64,000 nt of DNA from an uncultured Eubacterium sp. Its GTDB lineage: Bacteria > Bacillota > Clostridia > Lachnospirales > CAG-274. The notes beneath the pieces are model-generated. The model saw only the letters and a list, made by a program, of their open reading frames with translations, was not told the DNA's origin and made no database searches. The stretch is taken from positions 107,345 to 171,344 of the forward strand of contig UQYD01000001.1 of the NCBI GenBank assembly GCA_900545305.1, in the 5' to 3' direction. Position 1 is the stretch's first letter. Each line of letters starts with the position of its first letter. Shown piece after piece: positions 33,646 through 41,696 of this stretch. The translations under genes were made by a program, and so were the position numbers.

Positions 33646-34395
33646 ATGGAAATAGAGAAAATATTGATTGAGAGAACTAATAAGAGAATATACAAATCAG
33701 GAAAGTTTGTAGTAAAGGAATTCGATACTGATTTTTCAAAGTCTGATATTTTGAATGAAGCACTTAATCAGGCAAGAGTTGAAGAAACTGGATTAAAAAT
33801 TCCACAGCTTGAAGAAGTAAAGAAAATTGATGGCAAGTGGGCAATAGTCTTAGATTATATAGAGGGAAAGACTCTTGCAGAAATTATAGAAAATGACAGA
33901 AAAAATCTTGAAATGTATATGGAAAAGTTTGTTGATATTCAAATTGAAATACATTCTAAGCGTTCACCTCTTTTAAATAAATTAAAAGATAAAATGAGTA
34001 GAAAAATTGATGAAACAAATTTAGATGCAACAACAAGATATGAACTTCATACAAGACTTGAAGGAATGCCTAAGCATAATAAGGTTTGCCATGGAGATTT
34101 TAATCCAAGTAATATTATAATTACACCTGCTGGTGATTATTATGTGCTTGACTGGTCACATGCTACACAGGGTAATGCCAGTGCTGATGTTGCCAGAACA
34201 TATCTTTTATTCTCTTTAAAGGGTGATAAAGAAGCTGCAGAAATGTATTTGAATATGTTCTGTAAGAAAACAGATACAGCAAAGCAGTATGTACAGCAGT
34301 GGTTACCTATTGTTGCAGCATCACAATCAGTAAAAGGGAATGAAGAAGAAAGAGAATTTCTTTTAAATTGGATTGATGTAGTAGATTACGAATAA
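33646..34395 (+). CDS. APH-fold phosphotransferase of unknown substrate
   Basis: 249 residues with a kinase-like fold: IVLDYIEGKTLAEII hinge, catalytic Brenner motif VCHGDFNPSNIIIT (about residue 145), metal-binding DWSHATQGNASADVARTYLLF. Related to aminoglycoside/choline kinases and fructosamine kinases; the substrate is not evident. Lies 23 nt after adhE with a good RBS (gaggagg) and shares its terminator, so it is co-expressed with a fermentation gene under probable redox control. Confidence 0.85.
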   Translation: MEIEKILIERTNKRIYKSGKFVVKEFDTDFSKSDILNEALNQARVEETGLKIPQLEEVKKIDGKWAIVLDYIEGKTLAEIIENDRKNLEMYMEKFVDIQIEIHSKRSPLLNKLKDKMSRKIDETNLDATTRYELHTRLEGMPKHNKVCHGDFNPSNIIITPAGDYYVLDWSHATQGNASADVARTYLLFSLKGDKEAAEMYLNMFCKKTDTAKQYVQQWLPIVAASQSVKGNEEEREFLLNWIDVVDYE

Positions 34396-34411
34396 AATAA
34401 ATATTTTTACT

Positions 34412-34448
34412 AAGACAGTTGTATAGCTTTTGTACAGCTGTCTTTTTT
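34412..34448 (+). terminator. terminator after the adhE operon
   Basis: aagacagttgta (34412-34423) pairs with tacagctgtctt (34433-34444) with one wobble; T-tract to 34448. Confidence 0.9.
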
Positions 34449-34488
34449 ACGTTTAAAATAAAATTTAATACTAAATTAAAAACAGTAC

Positions 34489-34520
34489 TTGACATTACAT
34501 AGTAGTGGGTGTAATATAAT
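34489..34520 (+). promoter_or_regulatory. promoter and operator of the PadR operon
   Basis: TTGACA at 34489-34494; TAATAT at 17 nt or TATAAT at 20 nt downstream. The inverted repeat ATTACA (34494-34499) / TGTAAT (34510-34515) fills the spacer, a likely site for autorepression by the PadR protein. Confidence 0.65.
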
Positions 34521-34540
34521 AGTCAACCGGAGGTGATAAT

Positions 34541-34867
34541 TTGAACGTACAGTTTAAAAAAGGTGTATTAGAGCTGTTGGTTCTTTTGCTTGTTCACGAC
34601 AAGGATATGTATGGATATGAATTGGTTTCAGAAGTTTCTAAAATTGTTGATGTAAATGAAGGTACAATTTATCCATTGTTAAAAAGATTAACAAATGAAA
34701 AATATTTTGAAACTTATTTAAAGGAATCAACAGAAGGACCACCTAGAAAGTATTACCACATTACAGTAAGTGGAATAACATACGTAAGAGAATTAGAAAA
34801 AGAGTGGCTTTACTTTTCGGGACAAATAAATAAATTTATAGAGGAGGGTATAAAGAATGAAGACTAA
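34541..34867 (+). CDS. PadR-family transcriptional regulator
   Basis: 108 residues. Winged helix with GVLELLVLLLVHDKDMYGYELVSEVSK, VNEGTIYPLLKRLTNEKY and PPRKYYHIT; a short C-terminal dimerisation helix. Start TTG 34541 with ggaggtg 6 nt ahead. Overlaps the next gene by 11 nt. PadR with HAAS-domain membrane partners is a common Firmicutes pair in membrane-stress control. Confidence 0.92.
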   Translation: MNVQFKKGVLELLVLLLVHDKDMYGYELVSEVSKIVDVNEGTIYPLLKRLTNEKYFETYLKESTEGPPRKYYHITVSGITYVRELEKEWLYFSGQINKFIEEGIKNED

Positions 34868-35762
34868 AAAAGAATTTTTAAATTTTTTAGATAAAAGACT
34901 TTCAATACTTAAAGAGGAAGAAAAAAATGAGGTGCTAAACGAATATTCTCAGCATATTGATATGAAAGTTCAAGAAGGACAGTCAGAAGAAGATGCAATT
35001 AAAAATTTTGGCAATTTAGATGACTTTGTTGATGAAATATTAGATGCCTATAATATTAATTCAGCTTATAACAAAAAGAATATTGAAACTGAAAAAATTA
35101 CAGAGGCAATAGATACAGGAGTAGATGCAGCTAAAACATTTTTCCAGAGAGTTAGAGAATATATAAAAGGGATTTCTAACTATATTTTAAATGAAAAACC
35201 ATCTAAAATTTTAATTTTCTTAATGAAGATTGGAATTTTGTCAGTTGCTTTGTTTATAGCTTGTATGTTTGGAAGTTTTGTGTTGAACATAATAAAAGGT
35301 ATGTTCAATATTGGCATAGTAAATATACTTTTAAAAATTGTATATTTTTGTTTCTGTGTTAGCTTAATAGTATCTGTATTAGGAACTTTTATATCAAACC
35401 ATCTCAACGGATATATTGAAGATAATGACAAAGAATGTAGTGTAAAAGAAGAAAAAACAAAGAGTGTTAAAATTCATAAAAATGTTAATTGTAATTTTAC
35501 AAAACTTATGGGTAAAATTATTATGTTGTGTGTTAAAATAGGACTTATTTTTATCTTTATTCCTTTTGTGTTTGGGCTTTGTTGTTCTATAGTAGGAATG
35601 GGCATAGGTTTTGTACTTAGTATTATGTCATATCCTACAGTAGGACTTACATTAATAGCTTTAGGTGTTAATATAAGTGGAATAGCAGCTACATTGTTTG
35701 TTTTGAGGTGTGTTTATGGAATAAAAATATTCGATAAGGGAGGAAATAAAGATGTCCAGTAA
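34857..35762 (+). CDS. HAAS/DUF1700-type membrane protein
   Basis: 301 residues. The N-terminal 70 residues (KEFLNFLDKRLSILKEEEKNEVLNEYSQHID..EGQSEEDAIKNFG) are the HAAS/DUF1700 helical domain; then four hydrophobic segments (about residues 122-148, 155-180, 222-250, 260-285). Partner of the upstream PadR, with which it overlaps. Acts at the membrane; biochemical role unknown. Confidence 0.85.
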   Translation: MKTKKEFLNFLDKRLSILKEEEKNEVLNEYSQHIDMKVQEGQSEEDAIKNFGNLDDFVDEILDAYNINSAYNKKNIETEKITEAIDTGVDAAKTFFQRVREYIKGISNYILNEKPSKILIFLMKIGILSVALFIACMFGSFVLNIIKGMFNIGIVNILLKIVYFCFCVSLIVSVLGTFISNHLNGYIEDNDKECSVKEEKTKSVKIHKNVNCNFTKLMGKIIMLCVKIGLIFIFIPFVFGLCCSIVGMGIGFVLSIMSYPTVGLTLIALGVNISGIAATLFVLRCVYGIKIFDKGGNKDVQ

Positions 35763-36276
35763 AAGAATATTAGCAATATTATTAGGGGCTTTTGTCTTGG
35801 GGCTATTTATTGTTGGCATAGGTTGTGGAGTGACTATTCAGGAATTTAAAGATATAAAAACGGAACCTTTAAAAGAAAATTACCTCTTTAACAGTGTTAC
35901 AATGAATGTTCCAGAGAAAAATAGTGATATATACATAGACTTTTCAGATTATAAAATCGAAAAAGACGATTCTGTTGAAGACAATACACTTGTATTTGAT
36001 GTTGAAAGCTATGGCTATACAAAGGTTGTACCAACTATAACAAATAATAAATATTTAGTTGTTGATTCTCAAAAATCACCCAATCTAATTAATCTAGTTG
36101 ATGTAGACTGTGAAAACATAGGCGATGATAACAATAGTTTTGGTAAATATATGGAAGAATTTAAAAACAAAAAATTCTACCATAAGGAATATAGCTATAA
36201 GGTAACAATAAAGGTAAATTCAAGAGATTTTAGTAGAATAAAAGTTTTAAATGATGATATGGAACTTGTAAGATAG
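35752..36276 (+). CDS. membrane-anchored hypothetical protein of the PadR operon
   Basis: 174 residues: one N-terminal membrane helix (ILAILLGAFVLGLFIVGIGCGV) and an extracytoplasmic beta-rich region (FNSVTMNVPEKNSDIYIDFSDY, ending YSYKVTIKVNSRDFSRIKV) resembling the adhesin-like repeats that follow PadR/HAAS pairs (DUF4097-like), though shorter. A cysteine follows the helix, but the lipobox is poor. RBS gggagg lies within the previous gene; 11-nt overlap. Confidence 0.75.
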   Translation: MSSKRILAILLGAFVLGLFIVGIGCGVTIQEFKDIKTEPLKENYLFNSVTMNVPEKNSDIYIDFSDYKIEKDDSVEDNTLVFDVESYGYTKVVPTITNNKYLVVDSQKSPNLINLVDVDCENIGDDNNSFGKYMEEFKNKKFYHKEYSYKVTIKVNSRDFSRIKVLNDDMELVR

Positions 36277-36293
36277 ATAAATTTAATAGAAAA

Positions 36294-36325
36294 TAAAAAA
36301 GACCTGAAAATCAGGTCTCTTTTAT
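36294..36325. terminator. bidirectional terminator between the PadR operon and ferredoxin gene
   Basis: agacctga (36300-36307) pairs with tcaggtct (36311-36318), AAA loop, A-run before and T-run after, so it can serve both strands. Confidence 0.88.
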
Positions 36326-36372
36326 TGTAAATGAAATGGTATACGATTTAAAAAATCATATCAAAAAATATA

Positions 36373-36543
36373 TTATTCAGCTGCAGGAGCGCCTACTGGA
36401 CATACACCAGCGCAAGCACCACATTCGATACAAGTATCAGCGTCGATAACATACTTACCATCACCTTCAGAAATAGCAGTAACAGGACACTCGTTTGCAC
36501 AAGCACCACAGCTAATGCAATCATCAGAAATCTTATAAGCCAT
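36373..36543 (-). CDS. 2[4Fe-4S] ferredoxin
   Basis: 56 residues translated directly: MAYKISDDCISCGACANECP..., then DTCIECGACAGVCPVGAPAAE. Both CxxCxxCxxxCP cluster motifs are complete. Clostridial-type electron carrier for pyruvate:ferredoxin oxidoreductase, hydrogenase or Rnf. ATG preceded by taaggaggtg. Single-gene unit with its own promoter. Confidence 0.97.
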   Translation of the reverse strand: MAYKISDDCISCGACANECPVTAISEGDGKYVIDADTCIECGACAGVCPVGAPAAE

Positions 36544-36590
36544 TGAAAGCACCTCCTTAAATTATTTGTAAGTTTCCTTACTTTGATTAC

Positions 36591-36619
36591 ATTGTAATAT
36601 AAAATGAAAAAATTATCAA
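36591..36619 (-). promoter_or_regulatory. ferredoxin promoter
   Basis: Minus strand TTGATA (36614-36619), 17-nt spacer, TACAAT (36591-36596). Confidence 0.65.
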
Positions 36620-36681
36620 GTATAAATTTTATTATATTTAAAATTTTATATAAATTACAGTTTTTTTGGCAAAAATAACAA

Positions 36682-36714
36682 AAAAACAGAGTGTTTTTAG
36701 GCCACTCTGTTTTT
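36682..36714 (-). terminator. terminator of the SpoIIQ-like gene
   Basis: aaaaacagagtg (36682-36693) pairs with cactctgttttt (36703-36714), U-run on both strands; lies 52 nt beyond the minus-strand stop. Confidence 0.88.
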
Positions 36715-36765
36715 AGAAACCGAATATATCTGTAATATTTTGTTATATCCTATAGGAATTATATG

Positions 36766-37473
36766 TTAATCTTCTGCTGATGCTAATACAGTTTTTGGGT
36801 CTACACTTTCATCATCTTTAAAAACAGCAAAATCCAAATGTGGTCCAAGATTTGTGCTGTACTTTGTAGGTTCTGCCACAATTCCGATAATGTCGCCTTT
36901 GTATACAGTCTGCCCCTGAGCAACCTGAAGGTTGTCCTTAAGCTGGCTGTATGTAGTGCTCCAGCCGTTACCATTGTCAATCGTTACAGTTGTTCCGTTA
37001 ATATCGTCTTTATCTACTGATGTTACAACTCCGTCAAAAGCTGCTACAACATTTTCACCTAAAGTTGCAGCAAATGCAATAGAATCATTAGTTCTGTACT
37101 GGTCAAGTGTGTTGTCATACACAGCAGTTTCTGTACTGTAATCCATTAAAATTTTAGCATCTGCAATAGGATACTCCATTTCTTGAGTATCATCAAAAAT
37201 AGCTGCTGTTTTTGGCTGAACAACATCCATATGCTTTGTTGTAGTTTCTGTTGTAGTTTCTTCTAGGGTTGTAGCTTCAGTTGTAGTAAGTGGGGCAACA
37301 TTTGATTTATCAACAGGGGCACTATCTTCAACAATGTCATTGTTGGCATTTTCCTGTGGATGATTACTGACTTTTAGAACAGAAAAAGCAAAAGCCATAA
37401 TTAGGAAAATGGCTGCTACAGTATAAATAGCTGTAAAAAATCCTCTGCTTTCTTTTTTTTCATTTTTGTTCAT
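36766..37473 (-). CDS. SpoIIQ-like M23/LytM-domain membrane protein with degenerate metal site
   Basis: 235 residues: short cytoplasmic tail, one membrane helix (FFTAIYTVAAIFLIMAFAFSVL), a Thr-rich linker (TTTEATTLEETTTETTTKH) and a LytM domain (about residues 120-230). The zinc motif HxxxD of active M23 enzymes reads NDSIAFAA here and the HxH motif reads HLD, so hydrolase activity is unlikely. The layout equals SpoIIQ, the forespore half of the SpoIIQ-SpoIIIAH channel. Long-distance context (pyrH) gives no further support. Confidence 0.75.
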   Translation of the reverse strand: MNKNEKKESRGFFTAIYTVAAIFLIMAFAFSVLKVSNHPQENANNDIVEDSAPVDKSNVAPLTTTEATTLEETTTETTTKHMDVVQPKTAAIFDDTQEMEYPIADAKILMDYSTETAVYDNTLDQYRTNDSIAFAATLGENVVAAFDGVVTSVDKDDINGTTVTIDNGNGWSTTYSQLKDNLQVAQGQTVYKGDIIGIVAEPTKYSTNLGPHLDFAVFKDDESVDPKTVLASAED

Positions 37474-37649
37474 TATAACACCTCCTGAAAATATTATTGA
37501 CAGCTTAAAAATTTATATACAACAAAATTTAACTTAACTTCATAACTTTGCATATTATATAAAATTTGATTTCATAAAGATTTTATAAAAAATAGTAGTC
37601 AAACGACAAAAAATATGATAAACTAAAATAAACGGAAGGAGAGTGTGTT

Positions 37650-38351
37650 ATGTACAAACGAGTAGTACTTAAATTAAGTGGCGAAGCCCTTGCAGGCAAT
37701 ACAGATAAAAATTTTGATAATGAAACTATTTTTGGTATTATTGACCAGATTAAGGAAGTAATTTCACAGGGTACACAGGTTACTCTTGTAGTAGGTGGAG
37801 GTAACTTCTGGAGAGGCAGAAGTGCTAATCCGGCTATGGATAGAGTTAAGGCTGACCAGATTGGTATGCTTGCAACTGTTATGAACGCTATGTATCTTGC
37901 AGATTCTTGCAGACAGAAGGGCGTTGAGGCTGTTGTAATGACTCCTTTCCCAGTAGGAACAATGACACAGCAGTTCTCAAAGGATTTGGCTAATAAGCTC
38001 TTAGGCGAAGGTAAGGTTCTTATTTTTGCAGGTGGTATTGGTCATCCATTCTTCTCTACTGATACAGTTACAGCTTTAAGAGCGTCTGAACTTGAGGCTG
38101 ATGCAATCCTTTTTGCAAAGGCTATTGATGGTGTTTACGATAGCGACCCAGCTGTAAATCCTAATGCAGTTAAGTTTGATGAAATTCCATGTAAGGATAT
38201 TGTAGAGAAAAACTTAAAAGTAATTGATATTGCAGCAGCAAATCTTTGCTATGAACAGAAAATTCCTGTTGTTATTTTTGGTCTTGCCGAAGAAAAGAGC
38301 GTTATCAGAGCTGCTAATGGCGAGAAAATTGGTACAACAGTAACAGTATAA
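37650..38351 (+). CDS. pyrH: UMP kinase
   Basis: 233 residues, amino-acid-kinase fold. VVLKLSGEALAG, VVGGGNFWRGR, DQIGMLATVMNAMYLAD, and FAGGIGHPFFSTDTVTALRA are diagnostic. Makes UDP from UMP; GTP-activated in bacteria. ATG 37650 follows ggaaggagag. Opens the run pyrH-frr-uppS-cdsA-dxr-rseP-ispG-polC; the usual rpsB and tsf are not upstream. Confidence 0.97.
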   Translation: MYKRVVLKLSGEALAGNTDKNFDNETIFGIIDQIKEVISQGTQVTLVVGGGNFWRGRSANPAMDRVKADQIGMLATVMNAMYLADSCRQKGVEAVVMTPFPVGTMTQQFSKDLANKLLGEGKVLIFAGGIGHPFFSTDTVTALRASELEADAILFAKAIDGVYDSDPAVNPNAVKFDEIPCKDIVEKNLKVIDIAAANLCYEQKIPVVIFGLAEEKSVIRAANGEKIGTTVTV

Positions 38352-38375
38352 TTATTATTTATTTTGGAGGTTTTT

Positions 38376-38930
38376 ATGTCAGAACAGACTAAAGTATTTG
38401 AAGAAAAGATGAAAAAGAGTGTAAGTAACTTAAATAGTGAATTACTTACAATCAGAGCAGGTAGAGCTAACCCTCACGTTTTAGATAAGGTAACTGTTGA
38501 ATATTATGGTGCTGAAGTACCTATCAATCAGGTTGCTAGTGTTTCTACTCCAGAAGCTAGAATTATTGCAATTTCACCTTTTGATTCTACAATTTTAAAG
38601 GAAATTGAAAAGGCTATTAATATGTCTGATATTGGTATCAATCCTAACAATGATGGTAAGGTTATCCGTCTTATTTTCCCTGAACTTACAGAAGAAAGAC
38701 GTAAGGAACTTACAAAGGATGTAAAGAAGAAGGGCGAAGACTCTAAGGTAGCTATTAGAAACATCAGAAGAGATGCTATGGATGCTGTTAAGAAGGCTGA
38801 AAAGGCTAACGAAATTACAGAAGATACTCTCAAAAACTTAGAGGAAGAAATTCAGAAGCTTACGGATAGCAATATTGCTGAAATTGATAAGCTTGTTGAA
38901 TCTAAGAACAAGGAAATAATGTCAATTTAA
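38376..38930 (+). CDS. frr: ribosome recycling factor
   Basis: 184 residues, normal length. ELLTIRAGRANPHVLDKVTVEYYG and KKKGEDSKVAIRNIRRDAMD are the conserved blocks of this tRNA-mimic, which splits post-termination ribosomes with EF-G. ATG 38376 after tggagg is preferred to the in-frame ATG at 38364. Confidence 0.97.
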   Translation: MSEQTKVFEEKMKKSVSNLNSELLTIRAGRANPHVLDKVTVEYYGAEVPINQVASVSTPEARIIAISPFDSTILKEIEKAINMSDIGINPNNDGKVIRLIFPELTEERRKELTKDVKKKGEDSKVAIRNIRRDAMDAVKKAEKANEITEDTLKNLEEEIQKLTDSNIAEIDKLVESKNKEIMSI

Positions 38931-38944
38931 TTTAGGTTTTTATT

Positions 38945-38978
38945 AATAAGTCTGGCATCTTCGGAGGTCAGGCTTATT
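38945..38978 (+). other. hairpin between frr and uppS
   Basis: aataagtctg (38945-38954) pairs with caggcttatt (38969-38978) with one wobble; only a weak T-run follows. Partial terminator or processing site within the operon. Confidence 0.45.
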
Positions 38979-39010
38979 TAAAACTAATTACCAGAAATGA
39001 GGAGTAACCC

Positions 39011-39721
39011 ATGGGTAGAGAAGTACCAAAGCATATAGGAATAATAATGGACGGAAATGGACGATGGGCAAAGAAAAGATTTTTGCCTCGTGCAATGGGT
39101 CACAGACAGGGAGCACAGGCTCTCGATAAATTAACAAAAGAAGCCGAAGGTCTTGGCGTAGAGTATATTACTGTTTATGCCTTTTCTACAGAAAATTGGA
39201 AAAGAAGTAAAGACGAAGTTGACAGTATTATGGGTCTTTTAAGAGAATATATCAACAGATTCTTTAGTGATAAAAATAGTATTCTCAAAATTCGTTCAGC
39301 AGGTGATTTGACTGCTTTATCACCGGATTTACAGGCTGATATTGAAAAATTAAAGGAGCAGTCAAAAGACAGACCGGGTATGACTTTGACTATAGCTATA
39401 AATTACGGTGGACGTGATGAAATTCGCAGAGCTGTAACTAAGATTGCAGAAGATGTAAAGGCTGGAAAAATACAGCCGGAAGATATTAATGACCAAATGA
39501 TTTCTGATAATCTTGATACAGCTGGTATTCCAGACCCAGAGCTTATTATTAGAACAAGTGGCGAATTTAGAACAAGCAACTTCCTTATGTGGCAGTCAGC
39601 GTATTCTGAATATTATATTACAGATAAACTTTGGCCAGATTTCAATGTTGAAGATTTAAAAGATGCAATAAAGGCATATCAGACAAGGGACCGTAGATTT
39701 GGTGGCAGAAAAGAGGGATAA
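39011..39721 (+). CDS. uppS: isoprenyl transferase (undecaprenyl diphosphate synthase)
   Basis: 236 residues. HIGIIMDGNGRWAKKR contains the catalytic Asp; TVYAFSTENWKRS, GDLTALSP and LIIRTSGEFRTSNFLMWQSAYSEYY are the cis-prenyltransferase blocks; RRFGGR at the end. Makes the C55 lipid carrier for cell wall. ATG after gaggag. Confidence 0.97.
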   Translation: MGREVPKHIGIIMDGNGRWAKKRFLPRAMGHRQGAQALDKLTKEAEGLGVEYITVYAFSTENWKRSKDEVDSIMGLLREYINRFFSDKNSILKIRSAGDLTALSPDLQADIEKLKEQSKDRPGMTLTIAINYGGRDEIRRAVTKIAEDVKAGKIQPEDINDQMISDNLDTAGIPDPELIIRTSGEFRTSNFLMWQSAYSEYYITDKLWPDFNVEDLKDAIKAYQTRDRRFGGRKEG

Positions 39722-39723
39722 TT

Positions 39724-40512
39724 ATGACTAAAAGAGTTATTTCATCAGTAGTTGCCATACCTGTTTTGTTAGCTGTTGTAATTGCAGGTGGTCTGTGGTT
39801 TAAAATAGCAATAGGTCTTGTGGCATGTATAGGTATGTATGAGCTTTATAAAGCTGTTTCTAAAAAATTAAAACCCGTTCACTTATTGGGTTTTGTTATG
39901 GAAATAATGTATATAGCCTTTATAGATAAGGGGCTTAGCATTACATATTTTGAAATGTTTTTTATGGCTATAACCCTTTTAATTTTAATGTGTCTTATTT
40001 TCTTGCATAGGACAAATAATGTTATTGATGGTGCTGTAACAATTTTTGGTTTTGCTTATGTAGGTATGCTTATGTCATGTGCATACCAAATAAGAGCTGA
40101 GCATTTTGCTCTTGTTTGGTTACCTTTTATGTGTGCATGGGGTAGTGATACTGGAGCATATCTTGTAGGTAGAAAAATAGGTAAGCATAAATTAGCACCA
40201 GCTTTAAGTCCTCATAAGTCTATTGAGGGTAGTATTGGTGGTATGATTTCAGCTGCTATATTATGTGGTTTATATTGTTGGCTTTCAGGAAAATTTGACC
40301 TTAAACTTATTCCAGCATTTTGCTTAATTGGTGTTGTAGGTTCAATTTTTGGACAGCTTGGAGATTTAGCTGCATCAAGTATAAAGAGATATACAGGAAT
40401 AAAGGACTATGGTCATATTATGCCTGGTCATGGTGGAGTGCTTGACAGATTTGACAGTGTGTTGTTTACACTCCCAATAATATACATTTTCGTAAAGATT
40501 TTAGCTAGATAG
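39724..40512 (+). CDS. cdsA: phosphatidate cytidylyltransferase
   Basis: 262 residues, about seven membrane helices. The C-terminal CdsA signature SSIKRYTGIKDYGHIMPGHGGVLDRFDS is complete. Makes CDP-diacylglycerol for PG, and so for the cardiolipin synthase at 20605. Two bases after uppS. Confidence 0.97.
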   Translation: MTKRVISSVVAIPVLLAVVIAGGLWFKIAIGLVACIGMYELYKAVSKKLKPVHLLGFVMEIMYIAFIDKGLSITYFEMFFMAITLLILMCLIFLHRTNNVIDGAVTIFGFAYVGMLMSCAYQIRAEHFALVWLPFMCAWGSDTGAYLVGRKIGKHKLAPALSPHKSIEGSIGGMISAAILCGLYCWLSGKFDLKLIPAFCLIGVVGSIFGQLGDLAASSIKRYTGIKDYGHIMPGHGGVLDRFDSVLFTLPIIYIFVKILAR

Positions 40513-40521
40513 GAGATAAAA

Positions 40522-41664
40522 ATGACTGAAAATATTTCCATTTTAGGTTCAACAGGTTCTATTGGTACACAAACTCTTGACGTTGTAAGAGAAATTGGTG
40601 GTATTAAAGTTTGGGCTATGAGTACCAATACAAGAATAGAGCTTTTTGAAAAACAGGTTAGAGAATTTAAGCCGGAAGTTGTCTGTGTTATGGATAAAAA
40701 TAAGGCTTTAGAATTTAAGAAAAATATAAGTGATTTAAACGTAGAGGTCCTTTCAGGTATGGAAGGACTTATTGCTGTGGCAACATATGAAAAAGCTGAT
40801 ACAGTAGTCAACTCTGTTGTAGGTAATATTGGCCTTGTACCTACTGTAAAGGCTATTTGTTCTGGCAAAAATATTGCTTTAGCAAATAAGGAAACATTAG
40901 TTACATCTGGTAAATTAGTAATGAATTTATTGAAGGAAAATAATGTTTCTATGTATCCTGTAGATAGTGAACATTCTGCTATTTTCCAGTGCTTGCAGGG
41001 TAATGCTGAAAATAAAATAAAGAAAATATTGCTTACAGCTTCCGGTGGACCTTTCAGAACTTTTGATGATGTTTCTAAGGTGACAGTTGATGATGCTTTA
41101 AAGCACCCAAATTGGTCTATGGGCAAGAAAATTACTATTGACTCTGCTACACTTATGAATAAGGGTCTTGAAGTAATAGAAGCAAAGTGGCTTTTTGGTG
41201 TAGAACTTGACCAAATTCAAGTTGTAGTTCATCCTCAGAGTATAGTTCACTCAATGGTGGAATATGAAGACGGTGCAGTAATTGCTCAGTTAGGTGTGCC
41301 AGATATGAAAGTGCCTATTCAATATGCTCTTACATATCCAAAGAGAGTGCCTAATGGTTTTCCAAAACTCAATATTTTTGAAGAAGGTAGTAACCTTACT
41401 TTTGAAAGACCAAGAATTGAAAAATTCCCTTGTTTACAGTTGGCATATGATGCTATTAAAATCGGTGGAACTATGCCTACAGTAATGAATGGAGCTAATG
41501 AAATAGCCGTTGCTAAATTTATAAATAGAGAAATAGGATTTTTAGATATACCAAGACTTATAGAAACTGCTATGAACGCATATACTTCTATAAGTGATTA
41601 TACTCTCGATGATGTTCTTGAGGCTGACAAGTGGGCAAGAGAATATACATCAAAAATATGCTAA
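40522..41664 (+). CDS. dxr: 1-deoxy-D-xylulose-5-phosphate reductoisomerase
   Basis: 380 residues. NADPH site ILGSTGSIGTQTLDVV; metal and substrate segments VDSEHSAIFQCLQG, LTASGGPFR, HPNWSMGKKITIDSATLMNKGLEVIEA and MNGANEIAVAKF. Second step of the MEP pathway, with ispG close downstream. Confidence 0.97.
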   Translation: MTENISILGSTGSIGTQTLDVVREIGGIKVWAMSTNTRIELFEKQVREFKPEVVCVMDKNKALEFKKNISDLNVEVLSGMEGLIAVATYEKADTVVNSVVGNIGLVPTVKAICSGKNIALANKETLVTSGKLVMNLLKENNVSMYPVDSEHSAIFQCLQGNAENKIKKILLTASGGPFRTFDDVSKVTVDDALKHPNWSMGKKITIDSATLMNKGLEVIEAKWLFGVELDQIQVVVHPQSIVHSMVEYEDGAVIAQLGVPDMKVPIQYALTYPKRVPNGFPKLNIFEEGSNLTFERPRIEKFPCLQLAYDAIKIGGTMPTVMNGANEIAVAKFINREIGFLDIPRLIETAMNAYTSISDYTLDDVLEADKWAREYTSKIC

Positions 41665-41696
41665 TTAACAGTTGTTGCGAATTTTGAGGTGATATT

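Noticed and set aside
40428..41126. 232-codon minus-strand ORF opposite dxr and cdsA
   Set aside because: Antisense shadow of well-supported genes with intact motifs; no recognisable protein family.
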